Positions 1-8,222 of a DNA stretch of 64,000 nt are shown here, one piece after another (the stretch's first letter is position 1; each line of letters starts with the position of its first letter). The notes beneath the pieces were generated by a model, which was not told the DNA's origin, made no database searches, and worked only from the letters and a program-made list of their open reading frames with translations. Location: the NCBI GenBank assembly GCA_021298555.1, contig JAJTGE010000007.1, positions 1-64,000 of the forward strand. The letters run 5' to 3'. The stretch comes from Oxalobacteraceae bacterium (GTDB lineage: Bacteria; Pseudomonadota; Gammaproteobacteria; Burkholderiales; Burkholderiaceae_D). Made by a program: the position numbers and the translations under genes.

Positions 1-468
1 ACAAAGACTCAATCCAACAAGATTTTTCTGAAAAAAATCTAAGGATGCTCTCCAAATTGTGGGGGATATCTCAGGATCTGCCAGAGCCTGGCTATGCTCA
101 TTTAACCACTCATCACTGGCAATGGAAAAGGGAATAGCATGTTTTAGTAATACTTCACGTTCTAAATTGACTTGAGTGGTTTGAGGAATTTTTACCGATA
201 TCAGTTTAGTCTGATCTTTAATTTTTATTATGTAGCGTGGAAAATCATCTAGTGGGCGGGCAAGCAGCACAAAATCAAGTTGTTGTCTTTTTTCTGGAAG
301 CTTAGTTAAAAGTGAAATATCTTGGCTATAAATAACCGATGAGCTGTGTACTATCTGCGGTGATGTATAAACAGATACTATTAATGCAGCTAATAGCACT
401 ATCGCAAACATCCAACTATCATTCGTATTTAAGGTTAATGAACGAACCAACACTAAAAAATTTGGCAT
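1..468 (-). CDS. Unknown membrane-anchored protein, 3' end beyond window
   Basis: The minus strand is open from an ATG at 468-466 to the window edge: 156 codons with no stop, so the C-terminus is missing. Residues about 19-36 form one hydrophobic segment (SWMFAIVLLAALIVSVYT), followed by a mixed polar region, suggesting a single-pass protein with a large soluble part. I recognise no family. There is no good ribosome binding site before the ATG. A strong one (AGGAGG) lies about 60 bases further upstream, next to a TTG that opens a different frame of about 33 codons and meets this frame near a run of six T at about 456-461. Either the start is weak or a frameshift separates the true N-terminus. 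The small gene at 543-848 lies just upstream on the same strand, so the two may be co-transcribed. Confidence 0.6.
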   Translation of the reverse strand, partial: MPNFLVLVRSLTLNTNDSWMFAIVLLAALIVSVYTSPQIVHSSSVIYSQDISLLTKLPEKRQQLDFVLLARPLDDFPRYIIKIKDQTKLISVKIPQTTQVNLEREVLLKHAIPFSIASDEWLNEHSQALADPEISPTIWRASLDFFQKNLVGLSLC

Positions 469-542
469 AGAGCGAAGATTTATTGAAGGGCGAGTGGTGT
501 TCGACCTTTACGTAGAACAAAAGTTGCCCTCCTGATCGCTTT

Positions 543-848
543 TCAGACCAAGCCCAATATTCTGGCTATTTCAGTGAGATAGGGTGTGTCTTTTAACGCT
601 TCGCCTTCAATACTGGCTAAAAAATCATCGAGTCGACTGTGAGTACTTTTAAGCTGATGCTGCCATCCTTCTGATGGCTTGTCTGCCGCCTGCAAAGTTG
701 ATTTCAAGGTAGTGATTTCATCTTTAAGTGCTTTAAGCTTTAGTGAATCGATAGACACGAGTGACAATTCTTGCTCAAGATCAGAGACAAGTGTCCAAAC
801 CCGTTCGAGACTAGCGGCAGGGTGGGGTGGTTGATTTTCAATTGACAT
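543..848 (-). CDS. Small helical protein of unknown function (DUF4404-like?)
   Basis: A 101-residue acidic protein with no signal peptide or membrane segment. Predicted mostly helical: two heptad-like stretches (about 15-58 and 60-85) and a short conserved-looking tail with alternating Leu/Ile (LTEIARILGLV). The overall plan (two helices, then a hydrophobic C-terminal helix) resembles small DUF4404-type proteins, but I assign this only weakly. The gene sits divergently from the CBS-domain gene at 944 and upstream of the unknown membrane protein at 1-468, separated by 74 bases holding an AGGAGG sequence right after its stop. Function unknown. Confidence 0.6.
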   Translation of the reverse strand: MSIENQPPHPAASLERVWTLVSDLEQELSLVSIDSLKLKALKDEITTLKSTLQAADKPSEGWQHQLKSTHSRLDDFLASIEGEALKDTPYLTEIARILGLV

Positions 849-943
849 AATTTATATCTCCAAAAAGATAAACAAAACATCGTTTTATATTGTGTCCTCG
901 CCAGCAGGTTGTCAACTCAATGTACTAATACCAAGGAATTCAA

Positions 944-1396
944 ATGCCTATACGGGAGTATTGCAACCCCAATGTGGTTTGTTGTGAGCCAGATGCACCC
1001 ATCTCAGAGGTGGCCGCTCTAATGCGTAAGCATCACGTGGGTGATGTGATAGTGGTGGCCAACCAACATGAGGGTAATCAAATTCCTTTGGGCATACTTA
1101 CTGATCGCGACATCCTTATTGAGACTATTGCATTGGATGTAGAAGCACGGCTTTTTACTGCCTCTGATTTGATGTCAACGCCAGTGACAACTGTTCATGA
1201 AGAAGCAGGATTAAATGAAGCGTTAGGCATCATGCGAGGCAAGCGCATCCGCAGACTACCTGTTGTTAATCATGCTGGTGGAGTCGTAGGCATCGTAACC
1301 ACCGATGACTTACTCAATCTACTTTCAGCCGAACTCAGTTCATTGTCTGCGGTGGTTGTTGAGCAAACCATAAAGGAAGAACGATTGCGCAAATAG
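944..1396 (+). CDS. CBS domain-pair protein
   Basis: A 150-residue protein made almost entirely of two CBS motifs, at about residues 8-65 and 78-135. The second shows the usual ending pattern (RRLPVVNHAGGVVGIVTTDD). Tandem CBS pairs (Bateman modules) bind adenosyl nucleotides such as AMP, ATP or SAM and act as energy sensors, usually through a partner. Here no catalytic domain is attached, so it is probably a stand-alone regulatory or stress protein. It is followed 100 bases later by a small heat-shock gene on the same strand, a pairing that fits a stress role. Start at ATG 944 with a plausible AAGGAAT binding site. Ligand and partner cannot be told from sequence. Confidence 0.9.
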   Translation: MPIREYCNPNVVCCEPDAPISEVAALMRKHHVGDVIVVANQHEGNQIPLGILTDRDILIETIALDVEARLFTASDLMSTPVTTVHEEAGLNEALGIMRGKRIRRLPVVNHAGGVVGIVTTDDLLNLLSAELSSLSAVVVEQTIKEERLRK

Positions 1397-1495
1397 TCGC
1401 GGGACGATTGACCCGCCTCAGCCTGAATTACGCAAAATGGCCTTAGCATGCAGGGAGTTCAATGCAGTTTTATTTCACATCAGAGGAGATACGAT

Positions 1496-1960
1496 ATGGC
1501 ACGTCAACTCATGCGCAGCACACCTTTTGGGGACATCGCCCGTTTAGACCCATTCCGCTTTGATCCCTTTAGAAATATCGAAGAAGTCATGCGTGACTTA
1601 TCCATGATGCCAACTCTCAGGGGCTTTGACGTCGAACCCACCATACGCATGGATGTGGAGGAAACTGACAAGGAATACGTAGTCAAAGCTGACATGCCAG
1701 GTATGAAAAAAGAGGATATACAAGTCGCCATTGAGGGCAACGAAGTCACTATCCAATCAGAAAGCGCCGAAGAAAAAGAGGAAAAGCACGAGGGTAAGCT
1801 TGTACGTCGTGAGCGTCACTGGGGTCAGCAATATCGTCGATTTAGCTTGCCCCAGGAGATCAATGATCAAGGTGCCCAGGCCCATTATGAAAACGGCGTA
1901 CTCATGCTGAATTTGCCCAAGAAAGCTGGTGGCATCAGCAAAACACTCGCGATCAAATAA
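1496..1960 (+). CDS. Hsp20/alpha-crystallin small heat-shock protein
   Basis: ATP-independent holdase chaperone that binds unfolding proteins in the cytoplasm. I place the start at ATG 1496 (MARQLMRS...), preceded by a clear GAGGAG. An in-frame ATG at 1448 has no such site and would add 16 unlikely residues. The 154-residue protein has a variable N-terminal arm (1-45, rich in Phe/Arg/Asp) and an alpha-crystallin domain (about 46-140) with the family's ENGVLMLNLPK motif near the end. The domain opens with the usual pattern (MDVEETDKEYVVKADMPGMKKEDI). A hairpin region (2032-2100) follows before the convergent SDR gene. No CIRCE or ROSE-type thermosensor was obvious in the short leader. Confidence 0.95.
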   Translation: MARQLMRSTPFGDIARLDPFRFDPFRNIEEVMRDLSMMPTLRGFDVEPTIRMDVEETDKEYVVKADMPGMKKEDIQVAIEGNEVTIQSESAEEKEEKHEGKLVRRERHWGQQYRRFSLPQEINDQGAQAHYENGVLMLNLPKKAGGISKTLAIK

Positions 1961-2031
1961 ACACTTTGCTCATCGCGTTATTCATCGCGTAATTCGTCGC
2001 GCAGATGTCTTCAGGTTTGATTAAGAGCGTA

Positions 2032-2100
2032 TCCCGGCATGGGCCGGGAACGTTCTACAAGGCGGTAGGGTGAGTACAATTGAGTGATAGAACCTCAATT
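2032..2100. other. Two inverted repeats between convergent genes
   Basis: Two hairpins lie between hsp20 and the convergent SDR-fold gene. The first has a 7-bp stem TCCCGGC/GCCGGGA at 2032-2049 with a 4-base loop. The second has a 7-bp stem AATTGAG/CTCAATT at 2078-2100. Neither has a clean T tract on the plus strand, so intrinsic termination is only possible. They may simply mark the end of both transcripts. Confidence 0.4.
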
Positions 2101-2176
2101 AACAAGGGATTCTTCCCTCATTGCTAGTTTTACATAATACAAATTATGCGCGTTTTATGTAGGTGCTCTGGCAGAG

Positions 2177-2860
2177 TTATCGGTTCACCCAACCACCGCA
2201 AACCGGGAAAATCTGACCCACAAAACAGTCTGCATAAGAGCTGGCCAGATACGCGGCAAACATTGCATCCTCTCGAGCCGATACCAAACGACCTAACGGT
2301 ACCTCGCGTTTTAGTTTGTCCTTGAATACCGGGTTAGCTTGCACTTCAGCTGAAAAATACGTTGGGTTATCCACGTAATTTTGTGCAATCGCATTGACCT
2401 GTACGTTTTTACCAGCCACTTCTACGCCTACAGACTGTATATACGCCAGCTGAGCCCCACGCGCGGCGCTGTAGGTCGAGGCTCGTTTTATGCCACGCAA
2501 AGCCGATGCGCTACCTATCAGTATGATTTTGCCGCTGCCGCGGGCCGTCATCTGAGGCAAAACTGCTTTTACCAAGCGATGCAATGGATCAACCATGTGC
2601 CTGAAGGCTTCCTGCCATTCATCCTCGGTAGCATCTGAAGCCAAGGTCGATGCCGCCGGAGTACCTAGATTAGCTAGCAAAACATCCACATGCCCGACTT
2701 CGTTAATCAATTCTGAAGGTCGTTTAGGGTCTAGTAGTGAGCCGTGATCAGCAAGCACGGTCGCACCCAATTCTCTAAAGACTTCCTGCAGCACGGGGCC
2801 CATAAAGTCATTCGACTGAGTAAGCAATACACGTTTGGATGAAAGATCGAGCGGATTCAT
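2177..2860 (-). CDS. Halohydrin dehalogenase-like SDR-fold protein
   Basis: A 227-residue Rossmann-fold protein of the short-chain dehydrogenase superfamily, but not a normal dehydrogenase. The glycine-rich NAD(P) motif is absent, and the catalytic YxxxK reads Y130-S-A-A-R134. Both signature patterns of halohydrin dehalogenases are present: T14-x4-F19-x-G21 in place of the cofactor loop, and S117-x12-Y130-x3-R134 as catalytic triad. The segment after the triad (AQNYVDNPTYF...) also resembles the substrate/halide loop of HheC as I remember it (GPNYLHS...), and the length is close to that family's 225-260. Halohydrin dehalogenases turn vicinal haloalcohols into epoxides plus halide without a cofactor. 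The alternative is a degenerate SDR of other function. It stands alone, divergent from the glycosyltransferase gene at 2970. Confidence 0.75.
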   Translation of the reverse strand: MNPLDLSSKRVLLTQSNDFMGPVLQEVFRELGATVLADHGSLLDPKRPSELINEVGHVDVLLANLGTPAASTLASDATEDEWQEAFRHMVDPLHRLVKAVLPQMTARGSGKIILIGSASALRGIKRASTYSAARGAQLAYIQSVGVEVAGKNVQVNAIAQNYVDNPTYFSAEVQANPVFKDKLKREVPLGRLVSAREDAMFAAYLASSYADCFVGQIFPVCGGWVNR

Positions 2861-2969
2861 AGCAAAGTCCCTGAATATTTAGAAAATCTTAGCTTAGCAG
2901 ACCGCGATCAACTAATTAGCTTGCGCCAGCTCCAAGGAATACTTCGCAGCGAGCTATAAGCTTTCGTGC

Positions 2970-4187
2970 ATGAAGATTCTCGTAGCGCATAACCGCTATC
3001 GCTTTCGGGGCGGCGAAGACACCGTCGTTGATGCAGAAGTTGAATTACTAAGGCGCCATGGTCACGAAGTGCTGGTTTATCTTCGTGATAATCGTGAAAT
3101 AAGCAGCATGAAGGTCCATGAGTTAGCTATTCAAACCGTGTGGTCGTCAAAAGTTATAAATGATGTACTTAAATTAGCGGGTCAATTTAAGCCAGATCTT
3201 ATACATGCTCACAATATCTTCCCCTTAATTTCGCCATCACTTTACTCAGTAGCAAGTCGATTCAACATTCCCATCATACAAACGCTGCATAATTTTCGGC
3301 TAGTGTGTCCTCAAGCGACTTTGCTGCGCCGTGGACAGCATTGTGAAGATTGTCTTGGAAATTCGCCCTGGCGTGCAATTCTCCATCGCTGCTATCGAGA
3401 TTCGTTACCGCAATCGGCGGTAACTGCTAGCATGATCATGATGCATCGATTCCTGCGTACCTGGCAGCGTAAAGTCACGCGCTACATCGTATTAAATCAA
3501 GTCTGCCGCGATAAATTTATTGAAGGCGGCTTGCCTTTTGAGCGACTTCGAATTAAACCCAACTTTACAGAATCCACTAAAGAGCCACAGTGGCAGCATC
3601 GTCGTGGCGGACTTTTTGTGGGCCGTCTATCGGTAGAGAAAGGTCTTAATGTGCTTGCCGAAGCACTGATTGATTTACCCGGTGTCGTTATTTCCGTTTA
3701 CGGAAAAGGCGATATGCAATCGTTTGTCGAAAAGACGCTGGGCTTTAATTACGGTGGTTTTCAAGAAGCACGGCAACTACAAGCGCGTCTGCATGAAGCA
3801 GCTTATTTAGTAGTTCCCAGCACAGGAATGGAAAGCTTTGGCTTAGTCGCAATTGAGGCATTTGCTTGTGGAACACCTGTTATCGCTAGTGCTCACGGTG
3901 GTTTACGAGAGATAGTCGTGCATGGAAAAACCGGGCTTTTAGTTGAGCCAGGTAATTCACAAGCATTGGCCCGTGCCATAGCCTACGCTGAAACTCATCC
4001 AGAAAAAATGAAGGCTATGGGTCAGGCAGCCAGGCAAGCGTACTTAACAAAGTACACACCCGACATTAATTACCATTTATTGATGACTATCTATCGTGAA
4101 GCACTGCAATCACTTAAAAGCACAACTGCACAGGCTCTGCCCTCAAAACGATTAGGCGCGATAGATCAGCAAAAAACGATCTATTAA
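2970..4187 (+). CDS. GT4-family glycosyltransferase
   Basis: A 405-residue retaining GT-B glycosyltransferase. The N-terminal half opens with KILVAHNRYRFRGGED, the glycine loop for acceptor binding. The C-terminal half holds the nucleotide-sugar site, with the E-x7-E motif in MESFGLVAIEAFACGTPVI and a following GGLREIV. A Cys cluster at about 117-133 (C-x13-C-x2-C) is unusual for the family and might bind a metal or form a disulfide. The last 25 residues are a polar tail. It is followed 24 bases later by a second GT4 gene on the same strand, so the pair probably modifies one glycan (exopolysaccharide or lipopolysaccharide). No polymerase or flippase gene is near. Sugar and acceptor cannot be told. 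Confidence 0.9.
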   Translation: MKILVAHNRYRFRGGEDTVVDAEVELLRRHGHEVLVYLRDNREISSMKVHELAIQTVWSSKVINDVLKLAGQFKPDLIHAHNIFPLISPSLYSVASRFNIPIIQTLHNFRLVCPQATLLRRGQHCEDCLGNSPWRAILHRCYRDSLPQSAVTASMIMMHRFLRTWQRKVTRYIVLNQVCRDKFIEGGLPFERLRIKPNFTESTKEPQWQHRRGGLFVGRLSVEKGLNVLAEALIDLPGVVISVYGKGDMQSFVEKTLGFNYGGFQEARQLQARLHEAAYLVVPSTGMESFGLVAIEAFACGTPVIASAHGGLREIVVHGKTGLLVEPGNSQALARAIAYAETHPEKMKAMGQAARQAYLTKYTPDINYHLLMTIYREALQSLKSTTAQALPSKRLGAIDQQKTIY

Positions 4188-4211
4188 TTTCTACTACATA
4201 CCGTTTTTAAC

Positions 4212-5345
4212 ATGCCCAAACTTGCACTGGTAGTCAACGAACCTCCTCCGTATCGAATTCCTATATTTAATCGCGTAGCTGCTTCGGCAAATATCGACTT
4301 AAAAGTTATTTTCTTTTGTAAGCATGAGCCTAATCGTTTATGGAATTTACCTGAGATAAAATTCAATCATGAATTTTTACGTGAACGTATCTATAACGTA
4401 AACGGTCGGTACATACATAACAATCCGGATGTAATTTTTGCACTCGGGCGATTTGATCCCGATGTGGTGATTGGTAATGGATTTAATCCCACCCATTTGT
4501 ACGCAATGCTATGGACTATGCTGCGCAGGCGGGCCTATGTGCCTATGACGGACGGCACATTGCAGTCTGAAATAGGTCTTAGCCGCATTCATCGCTGGTT
4601 ACGTAGTTTTGCCTACGCTCGTAGCCCAGCATTTATCGCAGCGAGTCAGGGTGGTATGGAACTGTATAAGCATTACGGTGTAAAAAAAGAGCGTTGTTAT
4701 CAATCGTGCTTATGCATTGATAACAACCGCTATGATTCACCTTCACTACAATCACAGAAAAAAATATGGGATTTTATTTTTTGTGGGCGCTTAGAACCTG
4801 CTAAATCGCCTGATTTTTCATTACAGGTAGCAGCGCGCTGTGCGCAGCGATTGGGGCGACGTGTAAGTATCCTGATGGTGGGTTCAGGCAGCATGGAGAC
4901 ATCATTACACACTCAAGCACATGCATTACGCGAGCTGATTGAGGTTAGTTTTAGCGGTTTTGCCAAGCAAGAAGAATTGCCACGATTGTATAAATCAGCA
5001 AAATTATTTTTATTTCCTACCAAAGCCGATGTGTGGGGCGTGGTTGCCAATGAGGCGTGTGCGGCTGGTTTACCCGTACTAATATCGCCCTATGCTGGAG
5101 CCGCTGGCGAATTAATCATCGATGGGAAAAATGGTTTTATTCGAGAGCTGGATGCCGATGCCTGGGCTGATTGCGCCATACGTTTACTACAAAATGACCG
5201 GCGGCGTGAAGCCTTCGGCCAGCATTCACAACTGCTCGTAAAACCCTTTGATTTTGAAGCGGCAGCACGAGGCATTATTGATGCCACGCTATCAGCTTAT
5301 TACGCTAAAACCGAAAGTCAGACGGATGTCAGGCGACCTGCCTGA
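4212..5345 (+). CDS. GT4-family glycosyltransferase
   Basis: A 377-residue GT-B glycosyltransferase. The N-terminus (PKLALVVNEPPPYRIPIFN) is typical of enzymes adding sugars to lipid-linked intermediates. The donor site lies at about residues 250-310 (FLFPTKADVWGVVANEACAAGLPVL). The first acid of the usual E-x7-E pair is Asp here (D-x7-E). It probably forms an operon with the preceding glycosyltransferase. Its last 28 bases overlap the 3' end of the convergent pirin gene, so there is no room for a separate terminator between them. Substrate unknown. Confidence 0.88.
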   Translation: MPKLALVVNEPPPYRIPIFNRVAASANIDLKVIFFCKHEPNRLWNLPEIKFNHEFLRERIYNVNGRYIHNNPDVIFALGRFDPDVVIGNGFNPTHLYAMLWTMLRRRAYVPMTDGTLQSEIGLSRIHRWLRSFAYARSPAFIAASQGGMELYKHYGVKKERCYQSCLCIDNNRYDSPSLQSQKKIWDFIFCGRLEPAKSPDFSLQVAARCAQRLGRRVSILMVGSGSMETSLHTQAHALRELIEVSFSGFAKQEELPRLYKSAKLFLFPTKADVWGVVANEACAAGLPVLISPYAGAAGELIIDGKNGFIRELDADAWADCAIRLLQNDRRREAFGQHSQLLVKPFDFEAAARGIIDATLSAYYAKTESQTDVRRPA

Positions 5346-6190
5346 TAATCCATAATAGCCTGCTCTATTTCTGCGACGGTATTCATAACAAACGGTCCGT
5401 ACTGAACTATGGGTTCGTTCAAAGGCCGCCCTGCCAGCAGTAAAAATCGAGCAGCCGATACACCGGCTACAAATGTCGCATGGTCACCATCGGTTAATAC
5501 CATGCCGCTGTGGGTAGGAAACATCGTTGCATGGTCGGCTATACCCAGCGTACCTTCAAAAAGATAAGCCATAGAATTATGACCACGTGATATCGGTATC
5601 GTTACGCTGGCGCCAGCAGGAAGCTGTACATCAAGGTAGAGAGGGTCTGTTGTTAATCCAGCGATCGGACCTTGAGTGATCTCACTGTCATAATCTAGGC
5701 TACCTGCAATTACTTTGATGCTTACGCCATCATTCAATATTTTTACTGGAATTTCTTCTGGCAAGATATCTTTATAGCCCGCCGGCTTCATTTTTTCTTT
5801 CGCGGGCAGATTAATCCACAGCTGAAAACCCCGCATGCGCCCTTCTTCTTGCTGCGGCATTTCTGAATGTATGATCCCCCGCCCTGCCGTCATCCATTGC
5901 ACTCCTCCACTTTTTAAATCACCTTGATTACCCAGATGATCTTCATGACGCATATGACCGTCGAGTATGTAGGTAACCGTTTCAAAACCACGGTGTGGGT
6001 GCGACGGAAAGCCCGCAATATAGTCGCCTGGGTTTACAGACGAAAATTCATCTAGCATCAGAAAAGGATCTAAGCGGGTAGATTCACCACTACCTAAACT
6101 ACGCCTAAGTCTGACGCCCGCACCATCCGATGTATTTAGCGCAGGAATAACGCGTGCAACTGTACGGGGTTGAGAAGAGGCTGTTGACAT
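5318..6190 (-). CDS. Pirin family protein
   Basis: A 290-residue bicupin. The N-terminal cupin carries the pirin metal site: HPHRGFETVTYILDG, then RHEDHLGN, and later GRGIIHSEMP, supplying the His/His/His/Glu set for Fe(II). The C-terminal half matches the pirin_C domain (about 175-285). Bacterial pirins such as YhhW can have quercetin 2,3-dioxygenase activity, while others act as redox-linked regulators, so the true role here is open. The gene overlaps the convergent glycosyltransferase by 28 bases and is followed upstream by rsuA on the same strand, with an 18-base gap. No LysR partner is adjacent, although some pirin genes have one. Confidence 0.92.
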   Translation of the reverse strand: MSTASSQPRTVARVIPALNTSDGAGVRLRRSLGSGESTRLDPFLMLDEFSSVNPGDYIAGFPSHPHRGFETVTYILDGHMRHEDHLGNQGDLKSGGVQWMTAGRGIIHSEMPQQEEGRMRGFQLWINLPAKEKMKPAGYKDILPEEIPVKILNDGVSIKVIAGSLDYDSEITQGPIAGLTTDPLYLDVQLPAGASVTIPISRGHNSMAYLFEGTLGIADHATMFPTHSGMVLTDGDHATFVAGVSAARFLLLAGRPLNEPIVQYGPFVMNTVAEIEQAIMDYQAGRLTSV

Positions 6191-6208
6191 TGCGCGATCC
6201 TTATATTG

Positions 6209-6916
6209 TTAGAGTAGTTTTAATTGGTCCGGCTGTAGAAAACACCATTCACCTTCGTTTAGTTTTAGTGATTCCAGCGTCAAGCTACCGATGGCAATGC
6301 GTTGCAAAGCAGAGCAATGATTTCCTGCGGCTGCCAGCATGCGTTTGACTTGATGATATTTACCCTGCTCCACCACAATTTCCAGTTGATACTCACCGCG
6401 CGCTATGCACGTCACAGCCGCCAGTGATTGTTGTTCATCATGCAGAACAACGCCTTTGAGCAAGGACTCCATTAGTTTTTGTGTAACGGGTTCTGCGGTA
6501 GTCGCAAGATACAACTTCGGCACATGCCGCTTCGGTGAAGACATCGCATGATTGAACGCGCCATCATCCGACAATAATAATAATCCGGTGGTATCGTGGT
6601 CTAGGCGACCTATGGCCTGTACATCGCGCCAGTCAAATTGCTCAGGCAGCAAAGTCATTACGCCAGGATGGCTGCTAGGTTTACGCGAACACTCAATACC
6701 TGCAGGCTTGTTTAGCGCAATATAGACATGCTCACGGTAAGTCCATTCTTCTTCGAATAGTCGAAATTGCAAATCCAGCAGCTCGACTTCCTGTTTGTAG
6801 TCGGTAACGACCTGGCCGTGGATGCTCAATTCCCCATCGTCTATCAGCTGACGGCAATATTTACGCGTCCCAAAGCCTTGGGATTGAAGCATGCGATCAA
6901 GAGTAGTTTTCTTCAT
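6209..6916 (-). CDS. rsuA: 16S rRNA pseudouridine synthase RsuA
   Basis: A 235-residue enzyme of the RsuA/RluB/E/F family. An S4 RNA-binding domain occupies residues 3-45 and the catalytic domain about 60-230. The family motif GRLDHDTTGLLLLSDDG gives the catalytic Asp at 106. RsuA converts uridine 516 of 16S rRNA to pseudouridine. Assignment to RsuA rather than RluE or RluF rests on length and on KPAGIECSRKPS, and is likely but not certain. The gene lies directly upstream of pirin on the minus strand. Confidence 0.85.
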   Translation of the reverse strand: MKKTTLDRMLQSQGFGTRKYCRQLIDDGELSIHGQVVTDYKQEVELLDLQFRLFEEEWTYREHVYIALNKPAGIECSRKPSSHPGVMTLLPEQFDWRDVQAIGRLDHDTTGLLLLSDDGAFNHAMSSPKRHVPKLYLATTAEPVTQKLMESLLKGVVLHDEQQSLAAVTCIARGEYQLEIVVEQGKYHQVKRMLAAAGNHCSALQRIAIGSLTLESLKLNEGEWCFLQPDQLKLL

Positions 6917-6961
6917 ATGGGCACTTTAGCAGAACTAAGGTGCCCACAAGAACCTGCCAGC

Positions 6962-7324
6962 TTATTTTGTGGGTTGGGTTTCCTCAGTTTTCTTTTCTGT
7001 AGAACTCGGCATTTCTGCACTTGTCGATGCTCCTGAACTCATATGTTTACGTGATTTTTTATGTGTTTTTTTATGCTTTTTTTTATGTATTTTTTTCTTT
7101 TTACCAGCAGCTTTTTTTGTCTCCGTGGGTGTATCAGGCGTTGTGCTGGCTGCTCCTGTTTCTGACGTACTTTGACCTGAAATTTGACGAGCTTTGTTTT
7201 CTATTTCTTCAGCACGCTGGGGATCAGTGCTTTCTCTGATACCACCGTAGCGTGATGTCTGTGCATGGGCCGCACTACCTAGCGCCATTATCAAAAAAAA
7301 TACGACAGCAAGTAATTTATCCAT
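6962..7324 (-). CDS. Secreted lysine-rich low-complexity protein
   Basis: A 120-residue protein with a clear signal peptide (MDKLLAVVFFLIMALGSAAHAQ, cleavage likely after AHA). After a short stretch containing RYGGIRES, a Thr/Ala/Pro-rich linker leads into a basic block of about 25 residues made of KKKK/HKK repeats (about 72-95), then a Ser/Thr/Glu-rich tail. No known domain. Similar short secreted Lys/Pro/Ala-rich proteins occur in Burkholderiales without known function. The basic block could bind nucleic acid or surface polyanions; that is inference. On the plus strand the block appears as long T runs, which makes the region prone to slippage or sequencing error. Confidence 0.75.
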   Translation of the reverse strand: MDKLLAVVFFLIMALGSAAHAQTSRYGGIRESTDPQRAEEIENKARQISGQSTSETGAASTTPDTPTETKKAAGKKKKIHKKKHKKTHKKSRKHMSSGASTSAEMPSSTEKKTEETQPTK

Positions 7325-7506
7325 AGCTTCTCCATGATCTGTTTACCGAGGTAAAACCGTGTAACAAAACGGCGCGACATCCTAGCTGAGCTCAGACTAA
7401 TTCATGTCTGGGTAGTTTCAACGGGAAGGTCAACAGAGTAAGAGAACTATCGATAGCCATGATGATGAACGCCAAGTTCAATCACATTTCAACGATTTTT
7501 TAACGA

Positions 7507-8205
7507 CTAATCAGATTTTCTTTCGTTTAAAAGTCGTTGTGTGTGAAGTTCAAGAAGTTTAGCAACGCTCGTGTGTTTTTGCGAATTCGCAAAGTCGATA
7601 GCAGTTAAACCGAGTTCATTAGTGACTAAAACATCTGCGCCCTCGTCTAGCAATAATTGGACTGAGGCCACATGCCCACCACGGGCCGCCATCATCAAAG
7701 GTGTAGTTTTGTTGGGAGACTCTGCATCAATGTATGCAGAGTGATCGATGAGCTTGCGAATAACGGATACATTACCCACTGCACTCGCATAATGCAGCGC
7801 TGTCCATCCAGGGCTATTAATTTCTGCGCCCTTATCTATCAGATCGATTGCAGCTTTCGTTTCACCCGTAAATGCAGCAATCATCAACGCCGTATCCCCA
7901 TTACGTGAACGCGCATTGAGCTGGATATCAGGATTTTTTAGCAGTAGCCCAAATACTTTCCATGACCGGTAGCGTACCGCTAGTATCAAGGCCGTATCAA
8001 GTCGCTCAGCTTCTATGGTGTTGGGATCAAAGCCGCGCTGCATCAGCTGTTCACACTGCCGCGCATCATCGATTTCTATCGCAGCAAACCAATCATTATA
8101 AGAATTTGGTTTGCGCGATAAGGGCTCGAGGAGTTTTTCCAGGCCCGGCAACAAGGCCGCAGCGAACAGTTGGCGCCGGGTGGGATCGTGTCGGTGATCT
8201 TTCAT
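7507..8205 (-). CDS. Ankyrin-repeat protein
   Basis: A 232-residue protein with about five ankyrin repeats from residue 40 to 225, each with the recognisable core (for example NGDTALMIAAFTGETKAAIDLI and PLMMAARGGHVASVQLLLDEGA). The N-terminus (HDPTRRQLFAAALLPGLEKL) contains a twin-arginine-like TRRQ, but its hydrophobic part is short, so export is uncertain. Homologues sit next to tatD in many Burkholderiales. Ankyrin repeats mediate protein binding; partner unknown. The gene is 17 bases downstream of tatD on the same strand and is probably the last gene of the tmk-holB-pilZ-tatD unit. Confidence 0.88.
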   Translation of the reverse strand: MKDHRHDPTRRQLFAAALLPGLEKLLEPLSRKPNSYNDWFAAIEIDDARQCEQLMQRGFDPNTIEAERLDTALILAVRYRSWKVFGLLLKNPDIQLNARSRNGDTALMIAAFTGETKAAIDLIDKGAEINSPGWTALHYASAVGNVSVIRKLIDHSAYIDAESPNKTTPLMMAARGGHVASVQLLLDEGADVLVTNELGLTAIDFANSQKHTSVAKLLELHTQRLLNERKSD

Positions 8206-8222
8206 AGACGTAGAGCGACGCG

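Noticed and set aside
5318-5345. Overlap of the glycosyltransferase and pirin 3' ends as a frameshift sign
   Set aside because: Both C-termini look natural, and short convergent overlaps are common.
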